Shown here: in pieces, positions 9,134-16,408 of the stretch
How the letters are laid out: every line of letters starts with the position of its first letter
Numbering within the stretch: position 1 is the stretch's first letter
Assembly (NCBI RefSeq): GCF_001905345.1
Contig: NZ_LFBV01000006.1
Coordinates: 62,001-126,000 of the forward strand
Direction: 5' to 3'
DNA from: Streptomyces uncialis
GTDB lineage: Bacteria > Actinomycetota > Actinomycetes > Streptomycetales > Streptomycetaceae
Length of the DNA: 64,000 nt
Position numbers and translations under genes: made by a program
The notes under the pieces: model-generated
What the model was told of the DNA's origin: nothing
The model's input: the letters and a program-made list of their open reading frames with translations, nothing else
Database searches by the model: none

Positions 9134-10426
9134 TCAGGAGCCGCCCGTGGCCAGGTCGTAGGCGTAGCCGGGGACGAACGTCCCCGGGCGGCCCCGGCAG
9201 CCGTCGGACTCGCCGGGGAGCTTGACCCACAGGAACGCGTCGATCCGGGCCTGACCGGTGGTCAGGGTGGGCGGAGCGCCCAGTTCGCGGCCCCTCGGGT
9301 CGCACCACGCCCCGTCCGGCGGCGCGCCGTTGCCGTTGCGGCTGGTGTCGACGACGGCGCCGAGCCCGGGGGCCCCGCCGAGGGCGTCCAGGACCCGGCG
9401 GGCGAACGCCACCTCGTCGGCGGTGCGGTGGAAATTGGACACATTGGTGAAGATGCCGTCCGACGCGTCCGCGGCGCCCGCGCCCGCCGCGCGCAGCCGT
9501 TCCGCGATCGTCGCGGGCGCGTGCCAGGCGGAATGCCCGGCGTCGAAGTAGACCCGGGCGTTCGGATTGGCGGCCTTGAGCACCCGTCCGGCGCGCGCCA
9601 GCGACCGGTAGCGGCGGTCCCTGTCGTTGCCGGACAGGCATTCGGCCAGGGCTATCGAGTCGGGCTCCAGCACGACGACGACCTCGTCCTCACCGAGTCC
9701 GGCGGCGAACAGATCGATCCACCCGTCGTACGCGGCCAGGTTCGGCGCCCCGCCCTGGGAGGCGCCGCCGCAGTCCCGGTCCGGGACGGTGTACGGGACG
9801 AGCACCGGGACCTGGCCGTTCGCGGCCCCGCCGGAGGTGACGTCACGGACCCGGGCGGTGATGTTCTCCGGGGTGTAGTCCGCGAACCACACGGCGGCGG
9901 GCCGGTCCGCGATCCGGTCCCGGATCACGGCGGCGCGGGGGTCACCGGGGTTGGCCCGCACCCAGTCGAGCACCTGGGACCCGGGGTGCCGGTAGAGCCC
10001 GGCGGACGAGGGCTGGGCCCGGGTCGTGGGCGCGGCCGTCGTACGGGACGGGGCCGGGCGGGTCGGCGGCGGGGCCGGGGCCGTGGTGCGGGTCGGCGCG
10101 GGCGCCGGGGTCGGTGAGCCGGTCCTCGCGGACGGGGAGGGCGACGCGGAGGGTGAGGGGGTGGGCGTGGGGGTCGGCGGCCCGGACGTCCGGACGGGCG
10201 GCGGCAGCGGGGCGGGTACGTCGGTGACCACCGGCCTCGCCTCCTCCCGGGGGCGCCGGCCGTCGTCGTCCAGCGCCTCCAGCGTCCCGGCGACCGTGCC
10301 GAGCAGAGCGACCACCGAGGCGGCCACCACCATCACGTTCCGGCCCCGTCCGGGTACCCCGCTCCCCGGTCGCCGGTATGTCCGGCCCCTCGGCTTCCCG
10401 TGCTTCCTCGCGTGCGTGCCGGGCAC
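9134..10426 (-). CDS. Membrane-anchored or secreted glycoside hydrolase family 6 (cellulase-like)
   Basis: A 430-residue protein. A basic N-terminus with RRP is followed by one hydrophobic segment (MVVAASVVALLGTVAG, residues 32-47), then a Pro/Thr/Ser linker (about 65-135) and a catalytic barrel. GH6 features are VLEPDSIALAECL with the catalytic-acid aspartate, VYFDAGHSAWH, NVSNFHRT, VVDTSRNGNG, WCDPRGRELG and AFLWVKLPGESDG. It should cleave beta-1,4-glucan with inversion outside the membrane; endo versus exo action is not clear. No cellulose-binding module is present, so a role on cell-surface or soluble glucan is possible. The GTG at 10426 was chosen because GGGGAGGGGAGG lies 4 nt upstream; longer in-frame versions lack such a site. 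Confidence 0.9.
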   Translation of the reverse strand: MPGTHARKHGKPRGRTYRRPGSGVPGRGRNVMVVAASVVALLGTVAGTLEALDDDGRRPREEARPVVTDVPAPLPPPVRTSGPPTPTPTPSPSASPSPSARTGSPTPAPAPTRTTAPAPPPTRPAPSRTTAAPTTRAQPSSAGLYRHPGSQVLDWVRANPGDPRAAVIRDRIADRPAAVWFADYTPENITARVRDVTSGGAANGQVPVLVPYTVPDRDCGGASQGGAPNLAAYDGWIDLFAAGLGEDEVVVVLEPDSIALAECLSGNDRDRRYRSLARAGRVLKAANPNARVYFDAGHSAWHAPATIAERLRAAGAGAADASDGIFTNVSNFHRTADEVAFARRVLDALGGAPGLGAVVDTSRNGNGAPPDGAWCDPRGRELGAPPTLTTGQARIDAFLWVKLPGESDGCRGRPGTFVPGYAYDLATGGS

Positions 10427-10601
10427 GACGCCTCCCCTCCCCCGGCGCCGCACCGGACCGTTCCCCCGTGCTGGGGACAGCCCCCGGCCCCGCGGCACCG
10501 GCGCCAGCCTAGAGCCGCGACGCCGCCCCCACGACACGCTCGGACGAGTTCCCGCCTCCGGTACGTCCACGGCGGGTCAACGGCCGTGTGACCTGGGGGA
10601 C

Positions 10602-11060
10602 TCAGGACCAGTAGTGGGTCCCGTGGTCGAGAACGGTCCCGAGGTGCCCGTCCCGGGGGTCGTGCCCCGGCTCACGGGCGCACAGCACGACGAGGTTCGA
10701 CAGATCCCGTCCGGTGATGTGCCGGTGCGACACCAGCATCTCGTCCGGCAGATACGTCAGCGCCCCGCACACGTCGTCAAGGACGCCGTCCGACTCCTCC
10801 GACTCCTCCGGCGGCTCCGCGTCCTCGACCGTCCCGTCCACGGGGATCATCCGCCACACCGATGTGGCGACCCCCTTGTACGCGGTGTGCGACGGATGGT
10901 GGCCCGTATGGTCCATGGCCCATTCCTCCGCCTCGGTCCGGTCCTCCCAGTCGACGGCTGCGGAGCGCGCGCCGCACGACGAACAGACAGCCCGCACCTC
11001 GGGCGACGGCGGAACCGTGACGAGCCGCCACCGGACGTACCGGAACACGGAGCGGGTCAT
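10602..11060 (-). CDS. Small Cys/His-containing protein (DUF7848-like)
   Basis: A 152-residue soluble protein of unknown function. Near residue 25 it has VCSSCGARSAAVDW, a CxxC knuckle, and later HTGHHPSHTAYK, so a zinc ribbon is plausible. The rest is acidic. Similar proteins recur in Streptomyces beside a GntR regulator and a 70-residue partner, as here. The ATG overlaps the stop of the upstream small gene by 4 bp, indicating coupled translation. The family name is from memory and unchecked. A promoter-proximal palindrome shared with the GntR gene suggests that regulator controls it. Confidence 0.7.
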   Translation of the reverse strand: MTRSVFRYVRWRLVTVPPSPEVRAVCSSCGARSAAVDWEDRTEAEEWAMDHTGHHPSHTAYKGVATSVWRMIPVDGTVEDAEPPEESEESDGVLDDVCGALTYLPDEMLVSHRHITGRDLSNLVVLCAREPGHDPRDGHLGTVLDHGTHYWS

Positions 11061-11275
11061 CGGACCGCCCCCGTGGACCGCGCGTTGACGAGTGCGACCT
11101 TCGCCGCCGGCACTTCCGCCTCCGTCGCGGGCCGTACGTGACCCGGGTCGGGGGTCCACTCCCGGCCTCCGCCCAAAGGGCGGAGGTGGATTCGGCCATC
11201 CACGGTGTCCATGACCTGGCCCATGCGTTCGCGTGCTGTGTCGATCACGAGGCCGCCCGGTGTGGGACGCTCCAT
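11057..11275 (-). CDS. Small hypothetical protein, partner of the DUF7848-like gene
   Basis: A 72-residue acidic-to-neutral soluble protein, MERPTPGGLVIDTARERMGQ at its start, with repeated short beta-like segments (GQVMDTVDGRIHLRPLGG). Function unknown. It resembles the small proteins found upstream of DUF7848-like genes and has no membrane segment or signal. A GAGAGGCGG site precedes the start by a few bases, and the stop overlaps the next gene by 4 bp. The candidate operator at 11307-11326 lies 32 bp upstream, so it is the first gene of a two-gene operon probably under the neighbouring GntR regulator. Confidence 0.65.
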   Translation of the reverse strand: MERPTPGGLVIDTARERMGQVMDTVDGRIHLRPLGGGREWTPDPGHVRPATEAEVPAAKVALVNARSTGAVR

Positions 11276-11306
11276 CGCGCACCGCCTCTCCTCAGTTGAC
11301 TGGCAT

Positions 11307-11326
11307 GGTCCACCGGTGGACTAGTC
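11307..11326. promoter_or_regulatory. Candidate GntR operator upstream of the small operon
   Basis: GGTCCACCGGTGGACTAGTC: a palindromic GTCCAC/GTGGAC centre continuing into CTAGTC. The half TGGACTAGTC recurs, with one variation, in the palindrome before the GntR gene (12136-12159), which is why both are read as sites of one regulator. Confidence 0.55.
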
Positions 11327-11342
11327 AGGTCAAGAGGTGCGG

Positions 11343-11373
11343 AAAAACGACCCCTGCCGGGACAGGGGCCGTT
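11343..11373 (-). terminator. Intrinsic terminator after the GntR gene
   Basis: On the minus strand AACGGCCCCTG, loop TCCCGG, CAGGGGTCGTT, then TTTTTCC. A strong stem followed by a T run is rare in this genome and makes this one of the clearest rho-independent terminators in the window. Confidence 0.85.
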
Positions 11374-11389
11374 GAGGGAGCGTCAGCAG

Positions 11390-12121
11390 TCAGTTCCCCA
11401 TGGGGTATTCCTCGGTCCGGGACCAACGTCCGGCGGGGACCACACCCACTTCGTAGGCCAGTGGCAGGCCGTCCGCGTCGTACGCGATGTGCCGCACCTC
11501 GCCCACCGCCTGGGGACCCTCAAGCTCCAGAATCCGCAGTTCATCGGCCGTCGCCAGGCGCGCGGTCCACCAGTCCCGACCCGTGTGAGGGGTCCGGCCG
11601 GTCTGCATCTCGACGTAGCGGGTCGTACCTTCACGCACGCGCTCCGCCTGAAGCAGCCGAGGAGCCGCCCCGGCAACCTCGGCGGTGAACCAGGAGAACG
11701 ATGCCGCCGTGGCCGTTTCACCCTCCCGGGTGACGCGATGCCTGCGGGCCACCTGATCACCAGCAGCCACCCCGAGAGCGGTCGCGACATCCTCCGGGGC
11801 GGGAACCATCTCGGCGGAGAGGATGTCCGCGTGCTCTCCCGCGGTGTAGATGAAGCCGGTCGCCCGAGCGGTCCGGTAGCGCTCGCCCGCCGTACGGGCA
11901 AGCGGCAGCCGCTCGCGGACCAGGGTGCCGACGCCCTGGCGGGTCTCCACCAACTCCTCCTGCCGCAGCACCTGGATCGCCCTGACGACCGTGGCCCGCG
12001 CCACCTTCCAGCGTTCGGTCAACTCCCGCTCCGACGGCAGCACGTCCCCGGGCTTCAGATCACCACGAACGATCTGACCGCGAAGGTCAGCGGCGATCTG
12101 GTCGTACTTCGGCAGCGCCAT
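11390..12121 (-). CDS. GntR-family (HutC-type) transcriptional regulator
   Basis: A 243-residue regulator. Residues 5-70 form the GntR winged helix (YDQIAADLRGQIVRGDLKPG, then PSERELTERWKVARATVVRA). The C-terminal part is a UTRA-type ligand domain ending GVVPAGRWSRTEEYPMGN. The ligand is unknown. It sits between a two-gene operon of small proteins (downstream, same strand, behind a terminator) and a plus-strand gene. The two promoter regions carry related palindromes, so self-repression plus control of the small operon is likely. Similar GntR/UTRA proteins control transfer functions of integrative elements, but no such genes are present here. Confidence 0.9.
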   Translation of the reverse strand: MALPKYDQIAADLRGQIVRGDLKPGDVLPSERELTERWKVARATVVRAIQVLRQEELVETRQGVGTLVRERLPLARTAGERYRTARATGFIYTAGEHADILSAEMVPAPEDVATALGVAAGDQVARRHRVTREGETATAASFSWFTAEVAGAAPRLLQAERVREGTTRYVEMQTGRTPHTGRDWWTARLATADELRILELEGPQAVGEVRHIAYDADGLPLAYEVGVVPAGRWSRTEEYPMGN

Positions 12122-12135
12122 TTCGCGTCTCCCCT

Positions 12136-12159
12136 GACTAGTGGACTGGTCCAGTAGTC
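12136..12159. promoter_or_regulatory. Candidate GntR autoregulatory operator
   Basis: An imperfect palindrome 15 bp upstream of the GntR start: GACTAGTGGAC, TG, GTCCAGTAGTC. The outer arms GACTA/TAGTC and inner GTGGAC/GTCCA match the related site at 11307-11326. Confidence 0.6.
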
Positions 12160-12334
12160 ATGTTGGTCATCCCACGCCGCGCGGTCAAGGGTGATTCCCG
12201 ACGCCGACGGACCACCGAGACCTCGTCCCTCCGGGCGAGTTGAGCGCGGTACGGAGCGAGTGACGTACCCCCGTTCCGGCGAAGCGGCGGCCCTTCGGCG
12301 CCCGCGCGGGCAGGACGGCTGCGACGCTGCGTCC

Positions 12335-13027
12335 ATGACGCGGTTGGAGGAGTTCCCCGCCCCGGCGCACGGGATCGACGGGGTGGTGCGCAGGATGCGC
12401 GCGCTGGGCGACGGGTGGCGGCCGGACGACGGGGTCGCGGTGTTCAACCGGCTGTATCTGACCGTCACCGAGGCCATCGGCCGGGACATCGACGGCGGCG
12501 GCTTCGCCGACCGGCGGGCCGCCGTCACGCTGGACGTCCGGTTCGCGGAGCGGTACCTGGCGGCGGTGGACACGGTGGCGGGCGGCGGACGGGCGCCCGC
12601 GTGCTGGCGGCCGCTGTTCCAGCTCCGGAGTCATCCGGGGGTACGGTCCGTCCAGTTCGCCCTCGCGGGCGTGAACGCCCATATCGGGCACGACCTGGCG
12701 CTCGCCGTGATCGACACCTGCCATACGCTGGGCTGCGAACCGGCCGACCTGGAGGACGAGTTCGAGCGGGTGGGCGAACTGCTCGCCCTGCTGGAGGAAC
12801 GGGTCCGCGAGGAGCTGATGCCCGGACCCGATGTACTCGAACTCGCCGATCCGCTGACCCATCTCATGGCCTCCTGGAGCCTGGACCGGGCCCGGGACGC
12901 GGCCTGGGCGGCGGCCCGGGGACTGTGGGCCCTGCGCGGGCTGCCCTCGCTCGCCGCGGAGACGGCCGTCCGTCTCGACTCCGCGGTGGGCCTCGTGTCC
13001 CGATTCCTGCTGACCCCGGCCCGCTGA
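12335..13027 (+). CDS. DUF5995-family protein, function unknown
   Basis: A 230-residue soluble alpha-helical protein. It contains DGVAVFNRLYLTVTEAI and DVRFAERYLAAVDTVAGG in the N-terminal half and VQFALAGVNAHIGHDLALAVIDTC in the middle, a pattern I associate with DUF5995. The conserved His/Asp (NAHIGHDLA) could bind metal, but no activity is known. No signal peptide. The ATG at 12335 lacks a strong ribosome-binding site; an in-frame upstream ATG at 12191 would add a variable 48-residue Arg-rich leader. No operon partner: the divergent neighbour is the GntR gene and the next gene starts 124 bp downstream. Confidence 0.7.
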   Translation: MTRLEEFPAPAHGIDGVVRRMRALGDGWRPDDGVAVFNRLYLTVTEAIGRDIDGGGFADRRAAVTLDVRFAERYLAAVDTVAGGGRAPACWRPLFQLRSHPGVRSVQFALAGVNAHIGHDLALAVIDTCHTLGCEPADLEDEFERVGELLALLEERVREELMPGPDVLELADPLTHLMASWSLDRARDAAWAAARGLWALRGLPSLAAETAVRLDSAVGLVSRFLLTPAR

Positions 13028-13151
13028 GCCGCCCTCCCGGGCCCCGCTCCCCCGCCCCCCGCGTCGGCGCACCCCGCTCCCGCCCGCCACCTGGGAGAAT
13101 GGCGGGACGCGACATGGATGAGTGCGTACACACACGGAGGAGGCACGAGGG

Positions 13152-13628
13152 ATGGCGCGGACGAATGCCGACGCGATGTCCCGGCCGTTCAAGGTCGGGG
13201 TCTGGCGCACGCTCATGGAGGTCCACAACGAGGTCCTGCGGGAGATCGAGCGGGAGCTCGCGGACCGCCACCGGCTGTCCGTCAGCGAGTTCGACGCGCT
13301 GGTGAACATCCCCCTGGCGGGGACCCGGATGAAGGACCTCAAGCACCGGATCGTACTGACGGCGAGTGCCGTGAGCAGGCTGTGCGACCGGCTGTCGCAA
13401 CGGGGCCTGGTGACCCGTACGCCCGTCGAGGAGGACCAGCGCGGGGCGCTGATCCAGCTCACCGACGAGGGCCGGAAGCTGCTGCGGGCGGCCGTGCGGA
13501 CCAATGCCGAGGTGGTGGAGCGGATGTTCGCGGACCGGCTCACCCCCGATGAGCTGCGGATGCTCGGCGGTGTCCTGGGCCGGCTGAGGAGCGGCGAGGG
13601 CCCGGAGGCATGCGACACCGAGGTGTGA
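13152..13628 (+). CDS. MarR-family transcriptional regulator
   Basis: A 158-residue winged-helix regulator. The recognition region is LKHRIVLTASAVSRLCDRLSQRG and the wing is TPVEEDQRGALIQLTDEGR. MarR proteins dimerise through their helical ends and usually repress a neighbouring enzyme or efflux gene, releasing DNA when a phenolic or oxidant is present. ATG 13152 follows GGAGGAGGC, 9 nt upstream, preferred over an ATG 30 bp earlier. The isochorismatase-like gene starts 154 bp downstream in the same direction and has a palindromic TTGCGCAA site in its leader, making it the likely target. Confidence 0.9.
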   Translation: MARTNADAMSRPFKVGVWRTLMEVHNEVLREIERELADRHRLSVSEFDALVNIPLAGTRMKDLKHRIVLTASAVSRLCDRLSQRGLVTRTPVEEDQRGALIQLTDEGRKLLRAAVRTNAEVVERMFADRLTPDELRMLGGVLGRLRSGEGPEACDTEV

Positions 13629-13658
13629 CCCGGATCACCTGACCTTCCCGCCGGAAGG
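13621..13658 (+). terminator. Possible weak terminator after the MarR gene
   Basis: Two small stems follow or overlap the stop: AGGTG/CACCT and CCTTCC, loop CGCC, GGAAGG. There is no T run; termination is only a possibility. Confidence 0.3.
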
Positions 13659-13684
13659 CGGAAATAGGAAGGGCACTGTCTCGG

Positions 13685-13705
13685 TTAAGGTGATTGCGCA
13701 AGCAA
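13685..13705. promoter_or_regulatory. Candidate MarR operator before the hydrolase gene
   Basis: TTGCGCAA (13694-13701) followed by GCAA gives an overlapping palindrome of the size bound by MarR dimers, 80-90 bp ahead of the hydrolase start. Assignment rests on position only. Confidence 0.35.
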
Positions 13706-13782
13706 CAAACGGGGCTTGCGGAACCCCATCGACAGGGAGCCTCGCGGAACACCCGCCCGGAGCCCGAGGGAGACACGACGAC

Positions 13783-14433
13783 ATGAGCGGCAACAGCTAC
13801 GTGACGAACCGGCTGACACCCGAGAACACGGGCATCCTGCTGGTCGACCACCAGAGCGGACTCCTCCTCGGCGTCCAGGACCACGACCAGAACGAGGTCC
13901 GCCGCAACGCCCAGGCGCTGGCCCGTACCGCGAAGGTCTTCGGCCTGCCGATCGTGGCCACCACCTCCGCGCCGCAGGGCCCCAACGGCCCGCTGCTGCC
14001 GGAACTGGCCGCCGAGCTGCCGGCCGGGGCGCCGGTCATCCACCGCTCCGGTGAGGTCGACGCCTTCGACGACCCGGCGTTCGAGGCCGCCGTACGCGCC
14101 ATGGACCGGCCGAACCTGGTCATCGCCGGTGTCATCACCGACGTCTGCTTGATGTTCGCCTCGCTGTCGGCCCTGGGTCACGGCTACCACGTGCACTCCG
14201 TGACGGACGCCTCCGGCACCACCAACAAGCTGGCCCGTGAGACCTCCCTGCTCCGCCTCCAGAACGCGGGCGCCACCCTCAACAGCACGGTCGGCGTGAT
14301 ATCCGAGCTGCTGCGGGACTGGAAGAACCCCGGCGGTCCGGGTACGGCCGACATCTTCGCCAACCTGGCAATGCCGTTCTACGGCGCGGTCATCGCCAGC
14401 CACTCGGCGGCGAGCGGCAACAACAACGGCTGA
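13783..14433 (+). CDS. Isochorismatase-like (YcaC-type) hydrolase
   Basis: A 216-residue cytosolic cysteine-hydrolase fold. Catalytic candidates are Asp22 (LLVDHQSG) and Cys122 in GVITDVCLMFASLSAL, the family signature; TSAPQGPNGPLLPEL matches the YcaC branch, whose substrate is unknown (amides or nitriles in relatives). The C-terminal extension after TVGVISELLRDWKNPGG is longer than in the minimal fold and fits YcaC-like octamers. The ATG at 13783 lies 10 nt after CGAGGGAG. It stands alone behind a MarR gene that may repress it, and a long hairpin terminator follows at 14494. Confidence 0.85.
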   Translation: MSGNSYVTNRLTPENTGILLVDHQSGLLLGVQDHDQNEVRRNAQALARTAKVFGLPIVATTSAPQGPNGPLLPELAAELPAGAPVIHRSGEVDAFDDPAFEAAVRAMDRPNLVIAGVITDVCLMFASLSALGHGYHVHSVTDASGTTNKLARETSLLRLQNAGATLNSTVGVISELLRDWKNPGGPGTADIFANLAMPFYGAVIASHSAASGNNNG

Positions 14434-14786
14434 CACCACCCGAAGCCCCCGGTGCCGCCGAAGGGACAGCGGTCATGGCACCGGGCACAACACGGCGCCG
14501 TCCGGCACCGGCCCCACACGGGCCGGACCGGACGGCGCCGCGCGTCCACCCCGGCGACCGCGGCACGGGCCCGGGTGCGGGTGCGGGTGCGGCGCGGGCG
14601 CGGCGCCGCCCGTTCGCTCCAGGCCCGGCACCTCCCCGTTCGCTCCGGGCCCACGACCGGGGACTCCGGGGCGCAACCATTCACCCCGGGCCCGCCCGGC
14701 ACGCGCCACCAGCACCGGGGCGGGCCCGCACGCACGCCCCGCACCGCCCCGGACACACCACCCGTACGCCCGCCCCGCCCAGGGGC
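14434..14786. other. Convergent intergenic region
   Basis: This 353-bp region between two convergent genes holds the hairpin at 14494-14539 and otherwise simple GC-rich DNA (GGGTGCGGGTGCGGGTGCGG near 14573). No gene is supported. Confidence 0.6.
14494..14539. terminator. Bidirectional hairpin terminator
   Basis: GGCGCCGTCCGG (14494-14505) pairs perfectly with CCGGACGGCGCC (14528-14539), and an inner CCGGCCC/GGGCCGG stem closes the loop. It lies between convergent genes; no T run, as is common in Streptomyces. Confidence 0.7.
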
Positions 14787-15533
14787 CTACGCGTTGCTGC
14801 CCGCGTCGACCGTCAGCGCCGCGCCCGTGATGTTGCGGCCTCCGGGACCCGCCAGATGTGCGATGGTCGCCGCGACGTCGTCGGGGTCCATGAAGCGTCC
14901 GAGTGCCGCCAGCGCCCGCTGTTCGTCGGCGCCTTCGGCGTCCACCGGGTTCATTTCGGTGTCCGTGGACCCGGGGTGGACGACGTTCACGGTGATCCCC
15001 CGGGGGCCGAACTCCCGGGCCAGCGCCCGGGTCAGACCGCTCAGGGCCGCCTTGGTCATCGAGTACAGCGCGATCCCGCCGAACGGCGCGCGCTCCACCA
15101 GGCTGCTGCCGACGCTGATGATCCGGCCGCCCTCCGGCAGATACCGCGACGCCGCCTGGGCCGCGAGGAACGCGGCGCGCGCGTGCACCGCCAGCGCCCG
15201 GTCCAGCTCGTCGAGCGTCACGTCCTCGACCGGTCCGAACGGGAAGATGCCCGCGTTGTTGACGAGGATGTCCAGCCCGCCCAGCTCCGCCACCGCGCGT
15301 TCCACCGACGCCACGACCGCCGCCGCGTCGGCCGAGTCCGCCTCCAGCATCACCGCGCGCCGGCCCATCGCCTCGACCTCGGCGACCACCCCCTTGGCCC
15401 GCTCCGCACCGAGCGGACTGACGTACGTGAACGCGACATCCGCGCCGTCCCGGGCGAGCCGCCGCACCACCGCCGCCCCGATCCCCCGGCTGCCACCCGT
15501 CACCAGCGCGACCTTGCCCCGCAGCGCGTCCAT
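14787..15533 (-). CDS. Short-chain dehydrogenase/reductase (3-oxoacyl-ACP reductase-like)
   Basis: A classical 248-residue SDR. TGGSRGIG at 12-19 binds NAD(P); NNAG at 92-95, Ser143/144, Tyr157 and Lys161 (ALYSMTKAAL) form the catalytic set; the C-terminus NITGAALTVDAGSNA is normal. The arginine in the cofactor motif and the FabG-like core favour NADPH. Substrate unknown. It is divergent from a TetR gene with a perfect palindrome 50 bp upstream of its start, so it is probably induced when the TetR ligand is present. Start chosen at ATG 15533 (GGGGAGTGGGACAT precedes it). Confidence 0.9.
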   Translation of the reverse strand: MDALRGKVALVTGGSRGIGAAVVRRLARDGADVAFTYVSPLGAERAKGVVAEVEAMGRRAVMLEADSADAAAVVASVERAVAELGGLDILVNNAGIFPFGPVEDVTLDELDRALAVHARAAFLAAQAASRYLPEGGRIISVGSSLVERAPFGGIALYSMTKAALSGLTRALAREFGPRGITVNVVHPGSTDTEMNPVDAEGADEQRALAALGRFMDPDDVAATIAHLAGPGGRNITGAALTVDAGSNA

Positions 15534-15583
15534 ATGTCCCACTCCCCTGTTCCCCTGATCGTTCCCACGACCTCGGACACTAT

Positions 15584-15605
15584 TTCTGTGTCGGTCGACA
15601 CAGAA
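15584..15605. promoter_or_regulatory. TetR operator 1 (perfect palindrome)
   Basis: TTCTGTGTCG, 2-bp centre GT, CGACACAGAA, in the divergent SDR/TetR region and 51 bp upstream of the SDR start. Size and symmetry fit a TetR dimer site. Confidence 0.75.
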
Positions 15606-15639
15606 TATATTCACGCGCCACCCCGGCACGTCAAGGCAT

Positions 15640-15661
15640 ATATTTGTCACTCGACACAGAA
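15640..15661. promoter_or_regulatory. TetR operator 2 (degenerate)
   Basis: The right half CGACACAGAA is identical to operator 1, while the left half keeps about 6 of 10 bases. It is 56 bp from operator 1 and nearer the TetR gene, suggesting a weaker autoregulatory site. Confidence 0.5.
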
Positions 15662-15723
15662 AGACAGCCGACCGGTACGCGCGACGGCGGACCGGGTACG
15701 GCGAGCAGCGGAGGAGGAGCGCC

Positions 15724-16338
15724 ATGCCCCCGGCACGCGGACGCCCCCGGGCCTTCGACCGGGACATCGCCCTGGCCCGCGCCATGGAGACCTTCTGGGA
15801 GTACGGCTACGAGGCCACCTCGATGACCGACCTCACCGCCGCGATGGGCATCAGCTCGCCCAGCCTCTACGCGGCGTTCGGCTCCAAGGAGCGGCTGTTC
15901 CGGGAGGCCGTCGAGCTGTACGAGCGGACGGCGGGCGAGCCGGTGAGCCGCGCCCTGGTCGAGGAGCCCACCGCGTACGACGCCGTGGCCGCCATGCTGC
16001 GGACCAACGCCCGGGACTACACCGGGCCCGGGCATCCGACCGGCTGCATGATCGTGCTCTCGGCGCTGAACTGCTCGGAGTCCGGCGCGGGCGCCCGTGA
16101 CCATCTCGCCGGTATCCGCCGGGACGGGGCCGACGCCCTGCGCGCACGGCTCGACCAGGGGGTGCGCGAGGGCGAACTGGCGCCCGGTACCGACACCGGC
16201 AGCGCCGCCGCCTTCTACACGGCCGTCCTCCAGGGCATGTCGGTGCAGGCCAGGGACGGCGCCGGACGGGCGGAGCTGGAGCGGATCGCGGACCGCGCGC
16301 TGGCCGCCTGGGACGCGGTGACGGCGCCCACCGGCTGA
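15724..16338 (+). CDS. TetR-family transcriptional regulator
   Basis: A 204-residue repressor with N-terminal helix-turn-helix (ALARAMETFWEYGYEATSMT, then LTAAMGISSPSLYAAFGSKE, residues about 15-60). The ligand domain contains GPGHPTGCMIVLSALNCSE, a segment often seen in regulators of the AcrR-like group with a C-terminal TetR_C_16-type fold. Likely function is repression of the divergent SDR and of itself through the palindromes at 15584 and 15640. ATG 15724 is preceded by GGAGGAGCGCC. The gene ends inside a hairpin (16320-16352). Confidence 0.92.
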   Translation: MPPARGRPRAFDRDIALARAMETFWEYGYEATSMTDLTAAMGISSPSLYAAFGSKERLFREAVELYERTAGEPVSRALVEEPTAYDAVAAMLRTNARDYTGPGHPTGCMIVLSALNCSESGAGARDHLAGIRRDGADALRARLDQGVREGELAPGTDTGSAAAFYTAVLQGMSVQARDGAGRAELERIADRALAAWDAVTAPTG

Positions 16339-16352
16339 ACGGGGGCGCCGTC
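16320..16352 (+). terminator. Terminator overlapping the end of the TetR gene
   Basis: GACGGCGCCC and GGGCGCCGTC form a 10-bp stem around the stop codon between convergent genes. No T run follows. A direct repeat GGTCCGGGTCC lies just beyond (about 16370-16400). Confidence 0.55.
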
Positions 16353-16408
16353 GGGAACGGGCGGGGAAACGGTCCGGGTCCAGTTTCGGTCCGGGTCCCC
16401 GGGGAGGG

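Noticed and set aside
10427..10570. Longer N-terminus for the GH6 enzyme
   Set aside because: The extra 48 residues are Arg/Gly-rich and precede a very strong ribosome-binding site at a GTG start.
11390..12121. Remnant of an integrative conjugative element suggested by the GntR/UTRA regulator
   Set aside because: No integrase, excisionase, transfer gene or attachment site was seen nearby.
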